Shown piece after piece: positions 23,828-27,007 of a DNA stretch of 27,007 nucleotides. Each line of letters opens with the position of its first letter. Position 1 is the stretch's first letter. The translations under genes were made by a program, and so were the position numbers. The notes beneath the pieces are model-generated. The model saw only the letters and a list, made by a program, of their open reading frames with translations. It was not told the origin of the DNA and ran no database searches. The DNA is from an uncultured bacterium (GTDB taxonomy: Bacteria; Actinomycetota; Coriobacteriia; Coriobacteriales; Coriobacteriaceae), in contig CAJMRN010000017.1 in NCBI GenBank assembly GCA_905215815.1, positions 1-27,007 on the forward strand, given 5' to 3'.

Positions 23828-25030
23828 TTAGGCCTGGAACCAGCGGGCGGTGTTGCGCTCGTCGAGGGCCTTGAGGGCAGCGGCGGGATCGGCAACCTTC
23901 TGCAGGAACATCATGGCTGCGATGGCGTACGGCTTGTAGCTGGCCTCCTTGTACATGCCCACACGGTGCATGTCGAAGACGTCGGCGTTGACCTCGCCGT
24001 GCTCGCAAGAGACACCGGAGATGTCGGCGGGCAGCGGGTGCATAAAGATGGTGTCCTGGCCGTTGGCAGTCTTCTCCATGAGCGCGGTCGTGGAGCACCA
24101 GTCCTGATGGGTGGCGTTCTGGGCGAGCAGCTCCTTCTCGAGCGCAGCGATGCCGGCGTCGTCGCCCTCGGCGTACAGGTTGGTACGCTTCTCCATGGCG
24201 GCAAACGGAGCCCAGCTCTTGGGGATTACGATGTCGGCGCCCTCGAAGGCCTCGGCCATGGTGTTGGCCTGCTTAAAGGTGGTGCCGGACTCGGCGGCAT
24301 AGCCCTTGGCGCGCTCAACGACCTCGGGCATGAGGTCGTAGCCCTCGGGGTGAGCCAGGGTGACGTCCATGCCAAAGCGGGGCAGTAGGCTGATCAGCGA
24401 CTGCGGGCAGGACAGCGGCTTGCCGTAAGAGGGCGAATAGGCCCAGGTGACGGCAACCTTCTTGCCCTTGAGGTTCTCAAGGCCGCCAAACTCGTTGATG
24501 AGGTAGAGCATGTCGGCAGAGGACTGCGTGGGGTGGTCGGAATCGGACTGCAGGGAGATGAGCGTGGGACGGTGATCCAGAACGCCGTCCTCGTAAGCCT
24601 GCTGGACAGACTCGGAGACCTCGGCCATGTAGGCGTCGCCCTTGCCGATGTACATGTCGTCGCGGATGCCGATGACGTCGGCCATGAAGGAGATCATGGT
24701 AGCGGTCTCGCGGACGGTCTCGCCGTGAGCGATCTGGGACTTCTTCTCGTCCAAGTCCTGCAGCTCAAGGCCGAGCAGGTTGGCGGCCTTAGAGAAGGAG
24801 AAACGCGTACGGGTGGAGTTGTCGCGGAATAGGGAGACGGCCAGACCCGAGTCGAAGATCTTGGGAGAGACGTTGTTCTCGCGCAGCTGGCGCAGGGCGT
24901 CGGCGACGATGTAGAGCGCCTTGAGCTCATCGGTGGTCTTATCCCAGGTGTGCAGGAAGTCGCTGCCGTACATACCCTTAAAATCGAGGCCGTTCAGCTG
25001 CTCGACGAGCTCGGTAAACTTGGCGTCCAT
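23828..25030 (-). CDS. ygeW: YgeW family knotted carbamoyltransferase
   Basis: Relative of ornithine/aspartate carbamoyltransferases with a trefoil knot. Seen: the carbamoyl-phosphate-binding SLFRDNSTRTRF (STRT ~72-75), HPTQSSADML (~163-172) and MHPLPAD (~328-333). The family is associated with purine-degradation and selenium-linked clusters; the acceptor substrate is not established. 400 aa, normal. The frame is open to 25216 but ATG 25030 has AAAGGA upstream and the family's start. The 201-nt gap to ygeY has no clear promoter, so co-transcription with ygeY is likely. Confidence 0.93.
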   Translation of the reverse strand: MDAKFTELVEQLNGLDFKGMYGSDFLHTWDKTTDELKALYIVADALRQLRENNVSPKIFDSGLAVSLFRDNSTRTRFSFSKAANLLGLELQDLDEKKSQIAHGETVRETATMISFMADVIGIRDDMYIGKGDAYMAEVSESVQQAYEDGVLDHRPTLISLQSDSDHPTQSSADMLYLINEFGGLENLKGKKVAVTWAYSPSYGKPLSCPQSLISLLPRFGMDVTLAHPEGYDLMPEVVERAKGYAAESGTTFKQANTMAEAFEGADIVIPKSWAPFAAMEKRTNLYAEGDDAGIAALEKELLAQNATHQDWCSTTALMEKTANGQDTIFMHPLPADISGVSCEHGEVNADVFDMHRVGMYKEASYKPYAIAAMMFLQKVADPAAALKALDERNTARWFQA

Positions 25031-25184
25031 GGAAATGTCCTTTCTAAAGATGAAACGATCGCAATGAGTAGATGCGCTCCGGCATGCGCGTGTGGCTAGA
25101 ACATGCAGAGCGCTATGACGAGGACCCGCTACCGTTGAGGAAGCATGGGAGATAACGACCGCGGGCCCCAAGTCGACAGGGGGT

Positions 25185-25209
25185 GCCGGGGACGCGAGCG
25201 GCCCCCGGC
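25185..25209. other. GC-rich hairpin between ygeY and ygeW
   Basis: GCCGGGG (25185-25191) pairs with CCCCGGC (25203-25209) around an 11-nt loop. No T-run follows on the minus strand, so it is not a typical terminator. It may be an mRNA hairpin 23 nt past the ygeY stop. Confidence 0.45.
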
Positions 25210-25231
25210 TCAACAAAATCGAGGAATGGGA

Positions 25232-26569
25232 CTAATCAATCTTGTTGTTGGTCAGACCGGCGCGGAACACGGTGGCGTCGCCATCGGCCTGGCTCGGATC
25301 GTAGAGGTTCAGGGCAGCCACATACATGGCGGCAGCGGTGACCAGGTCGTCCTTGTAGGTGACCTCGTTGGGAGCGTGAGCCTGAGACTCGGCACCCGGG
25401 CCAAAGCCCACGCAGGGGATGCCGTAGCGGCCCTGGATGGAGACGCAGTTCGTGGAGAAGGTCCACTTGTCGCACAACGGACGACCGGTGCGCTTGTCCA
25501 TGCTGGGCTCGCAGCCGATGCGCTCGTCACCAAACATGGCCTTGTGAGCGTCGACGAGGGCCTTGACGTGCGGAGCAGTCTCCTTGTTGATCCACGTGGG
25601 GAAGTAAGCCTCGGTCTCGTAGACCTCACCGGTCCAGGACGGACGGTCGTACATGTACATGGAGACCTTCACGTCGTCGCCGTACTTCTTGGCGGCCGGC
25701 AGGTTACGGATCTCGTCCAGGCAGGACTCCCAGGTCTCGCCGGCGGTCATGCGACGGTCGATGGAGATGGCGCAGGAGTCAGCGACAGCGCAGCGGCTGG
25801 GGCTGGTGTAGAAGATCTGGCTGACGGTGCAGGTGCCGCGGCCCAGGAAGCGGGCGTCCTCGAAGTGCTCGGGGTTGTACTTGGGGTCGAGCATCTTGAC
25901 GAGACCCTTGATGTCGGTCGACTCGTCGCAGCCGTTGTTGTTGAGGGCGGTGGAGACGCCGAAGCTGTTCACCACGTTGGCCTGCAGCTGATCCAGCAGG
26001 ACTTCCTTGCTCCAGGTGCCGCCGGTGCCGTCGGCGTTCTCTCCCCATAGGTTTTCCACGATCTCGTGAATGGACACCGGCCGCCCGTCCCGATACACGC
26101 ACAAGGCCATCAGCTCCTTGGCCTTGCCGGAGCGGAAGTGCACCGGCTCGCCGTCCACCAGCATGTCGAAGGCCCCGAAGGTGTGGAAATGGATGCGCTT
26201 GCACTGGCGGCGGCGCAGCAGCTTGGCCCGCTCCATCACATCGGCGATGTCCTCCCGATCAAAGGGCTTGAAGATGATGTAGTCCGCCTTCATCTTCAGC
26301 GCCTCCACGGCGAACTTCGGGTGGGCCGTGGCAAAGACGATGATGATGTCGCTGCGCAGCCGCCGCAGGGCCTGGGCCAGATGGATGCCGTCCATCCCCG
26401 GCATGTCGATGTCCAGCAGGGCAAAATCCACCACATGGCCGGCGGCGTACTCAATGGCCGCGTTGGGATCGGTGAATTTCCCCACAATTTCAAAATCAGG
26501 CATGTCCGCACATTTCAGCTCGAAGAGCTGCAGATCCAGCAGCATGTCGTCCACCAGAATGGTTTTCAA
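25232..26569 (-). CDS. Chimeric frame: response regulator N-terminus fused to the C-terminal half of YgeY hydrolase
   Basis: A single open frame of 445 codons joins two unrelated parts. Residues 1-~180 are a response regulator: receiver domain with Asp7/Asp8, phospho-acceptor Asp53 (LLDIDMPGMDG), Thr81, Lys101 (FKPFD), then the start of a winged-helix domain (FGAFDMLVDGEP...IVENLWGE) that is cut short. From ~residue 190-240 to the end it is the C-terminal half of the YgeY-family M20-like metallopeptidase (SPSRCAVADSCAISIDRRMT, CDKWTFSTN, GFGPGAESQAHAPNE), lacking the N-terminal half with HIDTV-type metal ligands. Start is TTG 26569. Neither part is complete, and both break at about 25,980-26,045. 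An assembly chimera or recombination is more likely than a functional fusion. Confidence 0.75.
   Translation of the reverse strand: MKTILVDDMLLDLQLFELKCADMPDFEIVGKFTDPNAAIEYAAGHVVDFALLDIDMPGMDGIHLAQALRRLRSDIIIVFATAHPKFAVEALKMKADYIIFKPFDREDIADVMERAKLLRRRQCKRIHFHTFGAFDMLVDGEPVHFRSGKAKELMALCVYRDGRPVSIHEIVENLWGENADGTGGTWSKEVLLDQLQANVVNSFGVSTALNNNGCDESTDIKGLVKMLDPKYNPEHFEDARFLGRGTCTVSQIFYTSPSRCAVADSCAISIDRRMTAGETWESCLDEIRNLPAAKKYGDDVKVSMYMYDRPSWTGEVYETEAYFPTWINKETAPHVKALVDAHKAMFGDERIGCEPSMDKRTGRPLCDKWTFSTNCVSIQGRYGIPCVGFGPGAESQAHAPNEVTYKDDLVTAAAMYVAALNLYDPSQADGDATVFRAGLTNNKID
25980..26045. other. Junction between Coriobacteriia-like and Bacillota-like DNA
   Basis: Left of here the minus-strand frame encodes YgeY and its Collinsella-like neighbours; right of here it encodes a truncated response regulator and a kinase tail of a different type. 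The exact breakpoint cannot be fixed by eye; residues ~175-196 of the chimeric frame are ambiguous. Confidence 0.6.
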
Positions 26570-26596
26570 TCGCGGTCACCCCTGTCTTATGTTTCT

Positions 26597-26631
26597 ATTG
26601 TACCAGATGGAGCGTACGGAAACCGTACGCT
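26597..26631 (-). promoter_or_regulatory. Putative response-regulator promoter with overlapping palindrome
   Basis: On the minus strand the extended -10 TGGTACAAT (TACAAT at 26597-26602) lies 27 nt upstream of the TTG start. The perfect inverted repeat AGCGTACGG-AAA-CCGTACGCT (26611-26631) sits where the -35 would be and also covers the kinase 3' edge. The layout suggests autoregulation by the response regulator; this is inference. Confidence 0.55.
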
Positions 26632-26632
26632 T

Positions 26633-27007
26633 TCAGGTCGATTTTGAAAGATTTTCCATGTTTTTCCCCCGCTTTCCATAAGTCAGGACAGCCTGTGTGC
26701 CCATGCCCACTGTGCTGGTGATCCGCAGCTCGCTGCCGGGGAAGCGGGCCATGCGCCGCCGCACATTCTCCAGCCCGATGGAGCCCTTCTCTCGGACAGC
26801 TTCCAGGCCGAAGCCCACGCCGTCGTCCGTCACCGTGACCTGCCAGTGGTCCGGCAGCTCTTCCAGCTTCAAAGAGACGGTTCCGCCGCCCACCTTGGGC
26901 TTGATGCCGTGGAGGATGGCATTCTCCACAATGGGTTGGATGGTCAGCAGGGGGATGGGAAAGTCCACGTCGGGAATCTCGTAGACCATGTGCAGCCGGT
27001 CCCCCAG
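26633..27007 (-). CDS. Sensor histidine kinase, C-terminal ATP-binding part (partial, LytS-like)
   Basis: Open at the window edge; the frame continues past 27007. The visible 124 residues are the HATPase domain of a LytS/YehU-type kinase: IQPIVENAILHGIKPK (N-box), VTDDGVGF (G1 box), GSIGLENVRRRM (G2-like). No sensor, membrane or phospho-His region is visible. It precedes the response regulator by 63 nt, the usual kinase-regulator order. The sequence style fits Bacillota rather than the rest of the window. Confidence 0.88.
   Translation of the reverse strand: MGDRLHMVYEIPDVDFPIPLLTIQPIVENAILHGIKPKVGGGTVSLKLEELPDHWQVTVTDDGVGFGLEAVREKGSIGLENVRRRMARFPGSELRITSTVGMGTQAVLTYGKRGKNMENLSKST

Noticed and set aside
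25031..25216. N-terminal extension of YgeW by 62 residues
   Set aside because: The extra residues are low-complexity, and a good ribosome site with the family start occurs at ATG 25030.

Overview
The window reads as a contig end from a gut Coriobacteriia genome, most like Collinsella. This is an inference from GC-rich third positions on both strands, the ribosomal protein sequences, and a selenium/molybdenum-hydroxylase accessory set like those of gut anaerobes. Almost all genes lie on the minus strand. The exceptions are a class A penicillin-binding protein and yqeC. The last ~1 kb (about 26,040-27,007) looks foreign: part of a Bacillota-like two-component system whose response regulator runs in frame into a YgeY fragment.

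Layout. (1) 1-3,476: a large palindrome, the tyrS terminator, tyrS, and a long U32-family (RlhA-like) gene upstream of it. (2) 3,638-5,821: a class A PBP with a Thr/Gly/Pro-rich tail and a strong terminator. (3) 5,958-7,684: argR and an unusual GT2-like glycosyltransferase gene. (4) 7,804-18,570: truA, then the alpha and spc ribosomal operons on the minus strand. In transcription order these are rplE, rpsZ, rpsH, rplF, rplR, rpsE, rpmD, rplO, secY, adk, map, infA, rpmJ, rpsM, rpsK, rpsD, rpoA, rplQ. The spc block starts at rplE; rplN, rplX and the S10 operon are not beside it. Instead there is a promoter-like sequence and a ~130-nt leader. (5) 18,571-25,232: an accessory module for selenium-dependent molybdenum hydroxylases and purine/hydantoin catabolism: an xdhC-family gene, yqeB, yqeC (divergent), a hydantoinase/dihydropyrimidinase gene, mocA, ygeW and the 3' half of ygeY. 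(6) 25,232-27,007: the ygeY/response-regulator chimera and a sensor kinase C-terminus cut by the window edge.

How the genes work together. The ribosomal block makes ribosomal proteins, RNA polymerase alpha, the SecY translocon, adenylate kinase, methionine aminopeptidase and IF-1. The accessory block has maturation factors (XdhC, YqeB, YqeC, MocA) and catabolic enzymes (hydantoinase, YgeW, YgeY) that usually accompany purine-hydroxylating Mo enzymes. The hydroxylase itself, SelD, YgeX, SsnA and YgfK are not in this window.

The most notable non-coding structure is a pair of 67-bp palindromic elements (18,798-18,864 and 21,593-21,659) with shared ends and a shared core. There are also long hairpins at 40-126 and 12,209-12,337. 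All four sit at gene 3' ends. The observation most in need of checking is the junction near 26,000, which is more likely an assembly chimera or recent recombination than a real fusion protein.
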